From Spartinivicinus ruber (GTDB lineage: Bacteria > Pseudomonadota > Gammaproteobacteria > Pseudomonadales > Zooshikellaceae), in the NCBI RefSeq assembly GCF_011009015.1, contig NZ_CP048878.1, forward strand, positions 3,688,354-3,752,353: 64,000 bases of DNA, read 5' to 3'. The notes beneath the pieces were generated by a model, which saw only the letters and a list, made by a program, of their open reading frames with translations, did no database searches and was not told where the DNA came from. The translations under genes and the position numbers were made by a program. Below are positions 56,452-64,000 of the stretch, piece after piece; the stretch's first letter is position 1, and the number at the start of each line of letters is the position of its first letter.

Positions 56452-58341
56452 ATGTATCAACCTGCCTGTTTATCTGCAATCACTATTTATCCTATCAAGT
56501 CAACTGCAGGGCTTTCGGTTAGCCAAGCCATGGTTAACCGTGAAGGGCTTGCCTTCGATCGACGGTTCGTTTTGGTTGACAGCAATGGTCAGTTTATTAC
56601 CGGGCGCCAATACCCTCAGCTTACTTTGATTAAATCGGTGATTATTCCAGCAGGATTACAAATATCAGCACCAGGTATGCCGACCTTAACGATTGAGTAT
56701 GCGCAGTTAACCAGCCAATATCGCCCCATCACAGTCTGGAAAGATACCATTCAAGCCCAACACAGCCACGAACAATATGACCAATGGTTCAGTCAGTATT
56801 TAAATAAATCGTGCCATTTATATTTTTACGGTGAGCACTCACATCGATCTGTAAAAAAACGACCTAATGAACAGGTGAGTTTTGCTGATGGCTATCCTTT
56901 ACTCATTGTTTCAGAAGCTTCTTTAACAGACTTAAATTGTCGTACAGCTGAACCAGTTAATATGGCGCAATTTCGTCCTAATATAGTAGTCAGTGGCACC
57001 GAGGCGTTTGCTGAAGATAGTTGGCAACAAATCAAAATCGGTGAAGTACATTTTGAAATAGACTCTCCTTGTACCCGTTGCATTTTTACAACAGTAAACC
57101 CAAACAACGCCACCAAGAATCAATTAAAAGAACCATTGACTACTTTGGCTAAATATCGAAGTGATGAAAATCATAACATTTTTTTTGGCCAAAATTTAAT
57201 TGCACTAAACGAAGGCATTATTTCAGTCGGTGATCCTATTGAGATAATAAAAACCAAAACACCGATTCATTACATTGATAATGCCTCTATCAAGCGCAAC
57301 CCTAAACAGGCCAAGTCAAATGCACCTGTAGGCGAACTAAAATTAACCTGCCAGCGAATTATCGAAGAAACCCCTTCAACCAAAACTTTTTTACTTAATA
57401 GTCCTACTATTTTACCCTGTTATTTACCAGGCCAGTATCTGGCTATTCAACCGACTATTAACGGGCAGGCCATTAACCGTACTTATACTTTATCTTCTTC
57501 ACCCAGTAGGCCAGAGCATTTAGCCATAACAGTTAAACGTGAGCCCAAAGGATTAGTATCAAATTGGCTACACAACCATTTAAAGGAAGGAGATCATTTA
57601 ACTGCCCAGCTACCCACGGGTGATTTTCATCTTAATCGGACTAGCAATAATAAACTGTTATTATTAGCAGCCGGTAGCGGCGTTACCCCCATGTTGTCCA
57701 TTCTTCGCTGGTTAACTGACCGACTAGCCCAAGCTGATGTGGTGTTGATTTACTCTGCACGAAATCAAGCTGAAATAATTGCACATCATGAGTTACTCTT
57801 ATTAGCTCAGCAAAATTCCCAGTTCACCCTTCATATAACGCTTACCCAGCCGACTCAAACACCCGCTTGGCCTGGGCACCGTGGTAGGCTCAACCAAACT
57901 ATGTTACAGCAGAATGTGCCTGACTTATCTGAAAGAGCCATTTTTGTCTGTGGCCCTGCAAGCTTTATGGATCACTGTAAAACACTAAGTAGTCAAATAG
58001 GCCACACCTTACAGGATTATTATGAGGAGCATTTTTTTGCCCCACAGCAACTAGACACAACGCCCCGACCTAAACAATCCCTATCATTGCTGTTTGACTC
58101 ATGGGATGTGATGGTTGAAGGTGATAACCAAACACCACTACTTGAACAAGCAGAACAAGCTGGTGTGGCAATCCCCTACATGTGTCGGGCAGGGATCTGT
58201 GGTCAGTGTAAAGTAAAGGTGATAACAGGTGACTATCAACGCCTAGCTGACACTCCTTTATCGGAAGCTGAAAAAGCAGAAGATATCGTGTTAGCGTGCA
58301 GTTGCTTAGCAAATAGTGACTTGGTGATTAATACCATATAA
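56452..58341 (+). CDS. MOSC-domain / ferredoxin-NAD(P)H reductase fusion
   Basis: A 629-residue protein in four parts. MOSC N-terminal beta barrel and MOSC domain (1-270; SAITIYPIKSTAGLSV, ADGYPLLIVSEASL, DSPCTRCIFTTVNP with the molybdenum-ligand Cys). FAD domain (about 295-400; RTYTLSSSPS). NAD(P) domain (about 400-520; LLAAGSGVTPMLSILRWL, FVCGPASFM). C-terminal 2Fe-2S ferredoxin (CRAGICGQCKV and CSC). This joins YcbX-like and reductase functions that are usually separate, and would reduce N-hydroxylated compounds with its own electron supply. Confidence 0.9.
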   Translation: MYQPACLSAITIYPIKSTAGLSVSQAMVNREGLAFDRRFVLVDSNGQFITGRQYPQLTLIKSVIIPAGLQISAPGMPTLTIEYAQLTSQYRPITVWKDTIQAQHSHEQYDQWFSQYLNKSCHLYFYGEHSHRSVKKRPNEQVSFADGYPLLIVSEASLTDLNCRTAEPVNMAQFRPNIVVSGTEAFAEDSWQQIKIGEVHFEIDSPCTRCIFTTVNPNNATKNQLKEPLTTLAKYRSDENHNIFFGQNLIALNEGIISVGDPIEIIKTKTPIHYIDNASIKRNPKQAKSNAPVGELKLTCQRIIEETPSTKTFLLNSPTILPCYLPGQYLAIQPTINGQAINRTYTLSSSPSRPEHLAITVKREPKGLVSNWLHNHLKEGDHLTAQLPTGDFHLNRTSNNKLLLLAAGSGVTPMLSILRWLTDRLAQADVVLIYSARNQAEIIAHHELLLLAQQNSQFTLHITLTQPTQTPAWPGHRGRLNQTMLQQNVPDLSERAIFVCGPASFMDHCKTLSSQIGHTLQDYYEEHFFAPQQLDTTPRPKQSLSLLFDSWDVMVEGDNQTPLLEQAEQAGVAIPYMCRAGICGQCKVKVITGDYQRLADTPLSEAEKAEDIVLACSCLANSDLVINTI

Positions 58342-58373
58342 GCTGACAGAAAGGCCTCAGGCTAGGCAAATGT

Positions 58374-58445
58374 TTAGGGACATGTACGAAATAACCTCCA
58401 CCTTGGAACAAAAAGCTAACCAATTGTTTCATACACGTCCCTTAA
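58374..58445. repeat. Large imperfect inverted repeat between convergent genes
   Basis: TTAGGGACATGTACGAAA (58374-58391) pairs with TTTCATACACGTCCCTTAA (58427-58445), with few mismatches and one bulge. The loop is 35 nt. It may terminate both flanking genes or be a small mobile repeat. A related string (GGGCATGTACGTCCCTAAGG) is at about 31820-31839. Confidence 0.55.
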
Positions 58446-58466
58446 CCTGACACTCTCTTGATGAAG

Positions 58467-58994
58467 CTAATCAAAGAAGTGTTTTGACAACACCAATATC
58501 AACCCCATTATTTGAAAAAACAATGCAACATTACTTAAACCATTGTTTTTCTGCTCCAATTCTCTTGCCTGAGCCAAAAAGTCAAGCTTTTCACCGTAAA
58601 TTGTATTGATTTGATCAACCGTAAGTTGCTTATGCTGGGCAATACTCTTTAAAAATAAGTTATACAAGGTTTGATCATTATTCTGTGGAGCATCAGGAAT
58701 AGAGACATTAATATTATTTAATACATCAGCAATAAAAGTCACCAAATATTGCTGCTCAACTTCCTGAGCAACCATCAAAGTAGCAGTATCTTTTTTCAAT
58801 TCAAACAACTGGTAGTCCTGCCAAAGCTGCATGATGGTTTGCTCAATTGACTCAGCCTGATCATGAAGTGATTTAATTCTGTCATTATTTGCTGTGACTA
58901 GATAGTTGCTCATCACTGCAGATACCACCGTCATCAATACACCCGACGAAATGAGTACAACAGAAGCCAAATATTTAAGCCGTTTTCTCATCAT
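58467..58994 (-). CDS. Hypothetical protein with two membrane helices
   Basis: A 175-residue protein. Helix 1 is LASVVLISSGVLMTVVSAVMS (residues about 9-29), helix 2 is NVALFFQIMGLILVLSKHF near the C-terminus. The middle is mainly helical, with a likely coiled coil (NDRIKSLHDQAESIEQTIMQL). The arrangement is like a small sensor or scaffold, but no family is recognised. Confidence 0.6.
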   Translation of the reverse strand: MMRKRLKYLASVVLISSGVLMTVVSAVMSNYLVTANNDRIKSLHDQAESIEQTIMQLWQDYQLFELKKDTATLMVAQEVEQQYLVTFIADVLNNINVSIPDAPQNNDQTLYNLFLKSIAQHKQLTVDQINTIYGEKLDFLAQARELEQKNNGLSNVALFFQIMGLILVLSKHFFD

Positions 58995-59102
58995 TACTCC
59001 CTATTACCCTATACAACAGCCTCTTATTGAATTGTAAGTATAAAGCCAGGTAAGCTTAATCGCTTAAACGTAAAGAAGAATAACAAGTATAATTAGAGAC
59101 TA

Positions 59103-60593
59103 ATGGACATGGCAGCCACTTCCCTTTCCTCATCCACTTTGGACCAATCCCCTTTGATAAAACAACACCCTGGATTACACGACAGTATTTACTACAATGC
59201 CGACATTGCACCTACACTGCCTGAGCAGCGCACCTGGACCAAGTGGCATATTGCTGCACTTTGGGTGGGAATGGCCGTTTGTGTGCCAACCTATATGCTG
59301 GGTGGGGTTCTCACTAGTTACTTCGGCTTAAGTGTCAGCGAATCATTACTGACTATATTGATCGCAAATATTGTAGTGCTTATTCCTTTAACCCTAAATG
59401 CCTGCCCTGGTACAAAATACGGTATTCCATTCCCTGTGCTATTACGCGCGTCCTTTGGCATTGTAGGATCAAATATTCCATGCTTAATCCGTGCTTTAAT
59501 TGCTTGTGGCTGGTTTGGCATTCAAACCCTGTTTGGGGGGCTTGCTATACACCAACTGTTAGCGACTTTTTCTGACAGCTGGGCAAGTTTAGCCACTGCG
59601 GGAGAAGTGATTGGTTTCTTTATCTTTCTAGTATTAAACCTAATGGTTGTACTTAAAGGAGCCAACTCCATTAAATGGTTAGAAACTGTTGCAGCTCCCC
59701 TTCTTCTGTTGGTAGGCATTGGCTTAATGGTTTGGGCTATGCCCCATATTTCATTGGAAAACCTATTGAACCAACCAGCTAAACGTCCAGCTGATGCAAG
59801 TGTTTGGCGCTATTTTTTTGCTGGTTTAACCGCTATGGTTGGCTTCTGGGCAACCCTTTCATTAAATATTCCTGACTTCAGTCGTTATGCTCAAAATCAA
59901 AAAGCACAGATCACTGGTCAAATAATCGGCCTACCACTCACCATGTTTTTCTTTGCAGCTTTAGGTGTAATCATGACAGCCGCTTCGCCAGCACTAGTAG
60001 GCGAACCCATTGCAGATCCGATACACTTAATTGGAAAAATTGAAAACCCTATAGTAATAGTGGTTTCCATGAGTATTTTAATTATCGCCACACTTTCTAC
60101 CAATACTGCCGCAAATGTGGTTTCTCCCACTAACGACTTTCAAAATATAGCCCCAAAATACATCAACCAAACCACAGGGGTATTACTAACAGGGATGGTA
60201 GGTGTATTACTGATGAGCTGGGAATTACTGAAAAAACTTGGTTTCATTACCTCAGCGACTAGTATAGAAAGCCTCTACTCCAACTGGCTGATTGGTTATT
60301 CATGCCTATTGGGGCCGATCGCCGGTATTATGATTGTTGACTATTTCGTCATAAAGCAACAACAGCTTGATATCAAGTCGCTTTACACAACCAAAGGTCA
60401 CTACCCTAAGTTTAATAAAACTGGTTTCATCGCATTGATTATCCCAACAGCCATATCATTGTTAGCATTAACTTTTAACCTATTACCCTGGTTTTATGAC
60501 TACGGCTGGTTTACTGGGTCGCTTACCGGTGGGCTGATATACTATTTAGTCAGTCCTAGCACCCAGCCATTCTATCAATGGTCAGCCAGCTAA
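59103..60593 (+). CDS. NCS1-family nucleobase/cation symporter
   Basis: A 496-residue, 12-helix transporter. WTKWHIAALWVGMAVCVPTYMLGG and CPGTKYGIPFPVLLRASFGI are NCS1 motifs, as is WATLSLNIPDFSRYA near residue 247. The family imports allantoin, uracil, cytosine or hydantoins with H+ or Na+. The substrate is not clear; no catabolic genes adjoin. It overlaps the convergent TfoX-C gene by 4 bp. Confidence 0.9.
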   Translation: MDMAATSLSSSTLDQSPLIKQHPGLHDSIYYNADIAPTLPEQRTWTKWHIAALWVGMAVCVPTYMLGGVLTSYFGLSVSESLLTILIANIVVLIPLTLNACPGTKYGIPFPVLLRASFGIVGSNIPCLIRALIACGWFGIQTLFGGLAIHQLLATFSDSWASLATAGEVIGFFIFLVLNLMVVLKGANSIKWLETVAAPLLLLVGIGLMVWAMPHISLENLLNQPAKRPADASVWRYFFAGLTAMVGFWATLSLNIPDFSRYAQNQKAQITGQIIGLPLTMFFFAALGVIMTAASPALVGEPIADPIHLIGKIENPIVIVVSMSILIIATLSTNTAANVVSPTNDFQNIAPKYINQTTGVLLTGMVGVLLMSWELLKKLGFITSATSIESLYSNWLIGYSCLLGPIAGIMIVDYFVIKQQQLDIKSLYTTKGHYPKFNKTGFIALIIPTAISLLALTFNLLPWFYDYGWFTGSLTGGLIYYLVSPSTQPFYQWSAS

Positions 60594-60859
60594 CTTATTA
60601 AACCTGCCGCCACTCGTAACTGATATTTCTCTTCATCAGTAAAGTCATCCCAATGCCGGTCTTGCAACGCGCCTTCTAATGAGTATAAGTAATAGCAAAC
60701 CGGCAAACGCTGTCCCTGATATCTGGCAGCTAACTTTTGATAAGCAATGGCAGCACCTGTTTTTGCTAATTCCTCTGGCGTATTAATATCAACATTGGCA
60801 AGCCTTTCCGCAACAGTCTCACCGATATTTCGTAGTTGAGTCAACGCTAGTTTGTTCAT
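60590..60859 (-). CDS. TfoX C-terminal-domain protein
   Basis: An 89-residue helical protein. ALTQLRNIGETVAERLANVDI at the start, GVITPEEL-type segment (INTPEELAKTGAAIAYQKL) and CYYLYSLEGALQDRHWDDF match the C-terminal domain of TfoX/Sxy. Freestanding copies are common and their role is unknown. The C-terminal end overlaps the NCS1 gene tail-to-tail by 4 bp. Confidence 0.85.
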   Translation of the reverse strand: MNKLALTQLRNIGETVAERLANVDINTPEELAKTGAAIAYQKLAARYQGQRLPVCYYLYSLEGALQDRHWDDFTDEEKYQLRVAAGLIS

Positions 60860-60990
60860 CTACCCTCCTGTCCACTATTTTGATTTAGCATTTTGGTATT
60901 CCTCATTACAACAGGCAACTTGAACTATAATTTCATAAACTTCCCAATGATAGAGTCAATATTATTAGCCTTTCAAACTCAATAGCTTTA

Positions 60991-61770
60991 GTGGTATTCA
61001 GAATAGTGCTTTTTTTTTCTCTGGGCACTGCTTCATCTGTTTATGCGAATGAGCCCGTCAAAATCTGTGATGATGAGGGTGAGTGGCCACCTTTTATTTA
61101 CTATTCAAGATCGGCTGGTAAACTTGATAAAAACACGATAATAGGTGCCTCTGTTGAGCTAATTGAGGCTGCGTTTAAACTAACTAATTTCAGTTATACA
61201 TTACAGATGATACCTTGGAAACGTTGCCTTGATGAAGTCCATCATTATGGTACACGAGGTAAATTCGAAGTATTTTTAAATGCTAGCTTCAGTATGGAAC
61301 GTGCAGAAAAGTACTATGCAACAACACCCATCTACCACTTAAACAGTGGGGTATTCTATTCCAAAGATCGTTTCCCCAAAGGTCCCAAAATTAATCAGCC
61401 ATCAGATCTCAATAATTACAAACTCTGTGGGGTTTTGGGGTACAATTATGAATATTTATATACAAAATACGGGCTTGTCAAGAGCAAAACTATTAATCAA
61501 GGTGCCCCCAGTATTTTTTCTGTACTGACAATGATTGCTAATAATCGCTGTGAAATCTTTGAAAACAGCCTAGAGCCTATATATGGGGCAGTGCTGATAG
61601 ATAAATACAAACTCCCTCACAACATTGCCAGCGCACCATTACCCCATGCTGATAAAATCCATTATCATATTTATATTGCTAAAACGTCGCTGCGTGCATA
61701 CCAATTATTAACAGATATTAACAGAGTTAAACCAAGCTATTCTTATTCTTCAGCATCAGGGCATATCTAA
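60991..61770 (+). CDS. Periplasmic family 3-like solute-binding protein (orphan)
   Basis: A 259-residue protein from GTG 60991. The signal peptide is FRIVLFFSLGTASSVYA. The start of the mature part (EPVKICDDEGEWPPFIYY) is typical of amino-acid-type binding proteins. MIPWKRCLDEV, NASFSMERAEKYYATTPIY and KLCGVLGYNYEY are family-like. No permease genes adjoin. With the gene at 49589 and the pseudogene at 36475 it is one of three such orphans in the window. Confidence 0.75.
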   Translation: MVFRIVLFFSLGTASSVYANEPVKICDDEGEWPPFIYYSRSAGKLDKNTIIGASVELIEAAFKLTNFSYTLQMIPWKRCLDEVHHYGTRGKFEVFLNASFSMERAEKYYATTPIYHLNSGVFYSKDRFPKGPKINQPSDLNNYKLCGVLGYNYEYLYTKYGLVKSKTINQGAPSIFSVLTMIANNRCEIFENSLEPIYGAVLIDKYKLPHNIASAPLPHADKIHYHIYIAKTSLRAYQLLTDINRVKPSYSYSSASGHI

Positions 61771-61833
61771 AAGAATATTTGACAAATATCTAAACGCTAA
61801 CAACTAGTTATTTACACTTAACCGATGAATTTT

Positions 61834-62322
61834 CTAATGATAGGCTAACTTCTCTAAAATATTAGCCAACTCAATTTTATTTTTAAAAACAATTGCCACC
61901 AGTCCTTCCTCTTTATGACCAGGGCGCTCTTTTACCAACACCATTAACCCCGTCTTTTGATTAACGGCTTTACCTATATCATGATAAGACTTGTCAATAA
62001 TATTAACTAAACTATCTTTTTTGTCCTTTAGATGCTTCACTTCCATTTCTAGCTTTCTCACCGACCAATGGTTTTGAGCAGCCAAACGAATAAGCTGCAT
62101 CTGAGTCTGTGGCTCCTTCAAAGTCACTATATGCCTGATATAAGAAGACTTAAATCGATGGACTTTTAACAACGCTTTTACCATTGGATTTAGTGTAGCA
62201 AATCTTGACCAGTGGGAAATTTCTGCTCTAGAAACACCTAGCTGGCCAGCAATTTGCTTTTGCGTCAATCCCTGCGCTTTGAGCTTTTTACACTCCTCTA
62301 CCTGTAACCAAAAGTCATCCAT
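61834..62322 (-). CDS. KorB/ParB-like HTH DNA-binding protein (orphan)
   Basis: A 162-residue protein. GLTQKQIAGQLGVSRAEISHWSRF at about 18-41 is a helix-turn-helix of the KorB/ParB type. HRFKSSYIRHIVTL and LAAQNHWSVRKLEMEVKHLK extend the ParB HTH domain. The N-terminal CTP-binding domain of ParB is missing. The C-terminal half (about 105-160) is a short alpha/beta domain I do not recognise. No parA is nearby. It may be a transcription regulator or a relic of a mobile element. Confidence 0.65.
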   Translation of the reverse strand: MDDFWLQVEECKKLKAQGLTQKQIAGQLGVSRAEISHWSRFATLNPMVKALLKVHRFKSSYIRHIVTLKEPQTQMQLIRLAAQNHWSVRKLEMEVKHLKDKKDSLVNIIDKSYHDIGKAVNQKTGLMVLVKERPGHKEEGLVAIVFKNKIELANILEKLAYH

Positions 62323-62753
62323 AGAAGACCCCCAAAACTCTGTGTAGCAAGTGCAATTGAGTGTAATACCGAATGACTATATTTTAAAAGAATGGATAGT
62401 TACAAGCAGTTGTCACAACAAAACGGAGCGCTATCAAAAGTAAGCACTTATGCAGAACTATAAACCAACCTAATACAAGCAATAGTCCACCAACAAGCGT
62501 TTTGAAAAATTAGTTATCACTTGCTTTAAAATACTAATTAGCAAGTACAAGTTTAATACTTATTGCTTTATATCAAGTATACGACATTTGCTACCAAAAA
62601 ATCGTACTATTGGAAAAACCAATATTGTAAATTTTGTCAAGTTCCTATATAAAGTGCCGCGATAAATACTCAAATGGATAAACTAGATGTATTGAGTATA
62701 TTTTTAACAATATTGTGAGACTCCATAACGAGTCAAGCATTGGAGGTTCAATA
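62323..62753. other. Intergenic region, 431 bp
   Basis: AT-rich region between the HTH gene and the DUF6174 gene (divergent). A small dyad ATTGG-AAAAA-CCAAT lies at 62609-62623, about 130 bp before the DUF6174 start. A GGAGGT site at 62742-62747 fixes that start at ATG 62754. No RNA gene seen. Confidence 0.45.
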
Positions 62754-63224
62754 ATGATCTTAAAAAAAATACTACCTATCACTTTAGCTGCTACTTTATC
62801 AACAACTGTTTCAGCTGATCCTTGGAGTGAAGATTTTACTAAAGACTTTAAACCTGAAGTCGCCACTTACCTAGCTAAATGGTATAAAGATAATTATAGC
62901 AACTACACTTACATTTATCGGTATTTCTGTTTTTGTGCTGAGTCAGGTAAATCATTTACCGTTGACGTTAGAGATAACGAAGTCAAAAAAGTTACCTACA
63001 CCGACACTAATCAAGAAGTACCTGAATCCCATATGAGTATGTTTGATACCATAGATGGGCTTTTTGCTGACTTAGTTAAAGCAAACAAAAGTGCTCACAA
63101 AATAAATGTTCAATTTAACAAACGTTTTGGCAACCCAAGCAGTGTTTACATTGATTATGATCCACGTATCGCAGATGAAGAAACCGCCTATTCTATTGAC
63201 CAAATTTTCGTAATGTTGCCTTAA
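62754..63224 (+). CDS. DUF6174-like secreted protein
   Basis: The protein has 156 residues from ATG 62754 (GGAGGT upstream; the frame is open to 62715). Signal peptide ILKKILPITLAATLSTTVSA. The mature part has NYTYIYRYFCFCAESGKSF near residue 47 (Y-x-Y with a CxC pair), VTYTDTNQEVPESHMSMFDTI, and FNKRFGNPSSVYIDYDPRIA, in the order I recall for DUF6174. Function unknown; probably periplasmic or secreted. Confidence 0.7.
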   Translation: MILKKILPITLAATLSTTVSADPWSEDFTKDFKPEVATYLAKWYKDNYSNYTYIYRYFCFCAESGKSFTVDVRDNEVKKVTYTDTNQEVPESHMSMFDTIDGLFADLVKANKSAHKINVQFNKRFGNPSSVYIDYDPRIADEETAYSIDQIFVMLP

Positions 63225-63366
63225 ATAACAATTTTTTTACATTTAGCAATTCAAATAAAAAATGCTTTTTCACTCAAGTGAATACGGTTGTATAGTTTGA
63301 GTAAAAAGTGTAAAAATGCCAGCCAAGTATTAGGCATTTTCTTCTGTAAACAAAAGGGAGAGAAAT

Positions 63367-63768
63367 ATGGCTAAAATACAAAGTCTTTTAAAAACTATTG
63401 GTACTAGCTTTATTGCATTACACATGACGTCAGCAGCCATTGCTCAAGAAAATGTACCTGCTGTTGTAAAACCCCAGGGTATTTGCACAATGGATTATAA
63501 CCAGTGTGGCAATTCAAGTATTTGTGGCTGTCCAGATGGATATCAATATAATGCCGCTATTGGTTATTGCATCATTTCAGAGACTGACAATGCTAGCATG
63601 GCAGGCGTCGATAAAAGGGGTATCAAAAGCTCATGTTCTATTAAAGCCTCATCTGTCGCTGCTTGTACTCGTGATATCAACCGCTTTGGCAACCCAAGCG
63701 TTTGCAACTGCCCAGGCACCACAGAATATAACGAAGTACTAGGACACTGTATCGACTCTGTTCGCTAA
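63367..63768 (+). CDS. Small secreted protein with two Cys-rich repeats
   Basis: A 133-residue protein with a GGGAGAG ribosome-binding site. An N-terminal signal peptide ends near AIAQE. Two copies of one Cys-rich unit follow, CTMDYNQCGNSSICGCPDGY and CTRDINRFGNPSVCNCPGTTEY, both with a YNxxxGxCI end. The first unit has an extra Cys. A linker with two further Cys separates them. I do not recognise the family. It could be a disulfide-stabilised extracellular effector or an adhesive module. Confidence 0.65.
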   Translation: MAKIQSLLKTIGTSFIALHMTSAAIAQENVPAVVKPQGICTMDYNQCGNSSICGCPDGYQYNAAIGYCIISETDNASMAGVDKRGIKSSCSIKASSVAACTRDINRFGNPSVCNCPGTTEYNEVLGHCIDSVR

Positions 63769-64000
63769 ACTGTTAGGGTCATCAGTTATTTGATTATTAA
63801 CTGAATAAAAGATGATGGACTTATTCAACTCACCTTTTATTCAGTTACATAACATGACTACTCCATTAATGAGACCCATGCCTCAGCAACCCACCTTCTT
63901 TAATGAGACAGCCACATAAAGTGTGAACAGCATCAAGCAACCTGCGCTACTCAAACTCTTCATTCCCGTTATGATAGTAAGCAAGCCACTCAGTTAAATG

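Overview
The window looks like chromosome of a low-GC marine gammaproteobacterium. An Oceanospirillales relative of the Zooshikella/Spartinivicinus kind is my guess from gene order and protein style; it was not tested by any search. It is almost entirely ordinary chromosomal DNA, with one intact insertion sequence and several small dispersed repeats. No tRNA, rRNA, CRISPR array or prophage was seen.

Layout. 1-1000: start of rlmM and an alpha/beta hydrolase, both leftward. 1047-12624: a microaerobic respiration block with ccoNOQP (cbb3 oxidase), the assembly genes ccoGHIS, a TauE/SafE-like membrane protein, hemN and the FNR-type regulator anr. ANR/FNR boxes lie upstream of ccoN and hemN, so regulator and targets are neighbours. 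12746-18383: housekeeping genes (apt, a DksA-like zinc-finger protein, ttcA, DUF547, Yip1, SprT) and a lysozyme-like orphan. 18950-25756: surface polysaccharide genes (flippase, acyltransferase, glycosyltransferase, exosortase-A-type O-glycosylation ligase). 25777-34545: recQ, a UPF0149 protein, a PstS-OmpA fusion, a proline-repeat protein, an esterase, ppiA, the SRP RNA gene, a patatin and an unknown protein.

34661-39420: a DUF457 membrane protein, a double rhodanese, a deleted solute-binding-protein pseudogene, an IS4-family element with a perfect 9-bp target duplication, an unknown membrane-anchored protein and a dienelactone hydrolase. 39526-46797: ppsA with its divergent regulator ppsR, then prpBCD, which lets the cell use propionate through the methylcitrate cycle. 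47023-50500: PilZ and GGDEF proteins (cyclic-di-GMP signalling) and a solute-binding protein. 50801-53633: a secreted metzincin protease without an obvious prodomain, plus a downstream membrane-anchored partner that looks like a separate prodomain or chaperone. 54461-64000: an acidic CesT-like (type III chaperone-like) orphan, a TSUP permease, a MOSC-ferredoxin reductase fusion, an NCS1 transporter, a TfoX C-terminal protein, a solute-binding protein, a KorB-like HTH protein, and two small secreted proteins, one DUF6174-like and one with two Cys-rich repeats.

The best leads for new biology are the split protease/prodomain pair, the orphan CesT-like chaperone, the small ORF filling the ccoN leader, the Cys-repeat secreted protein, and several short repeat families in intergenic DNA.
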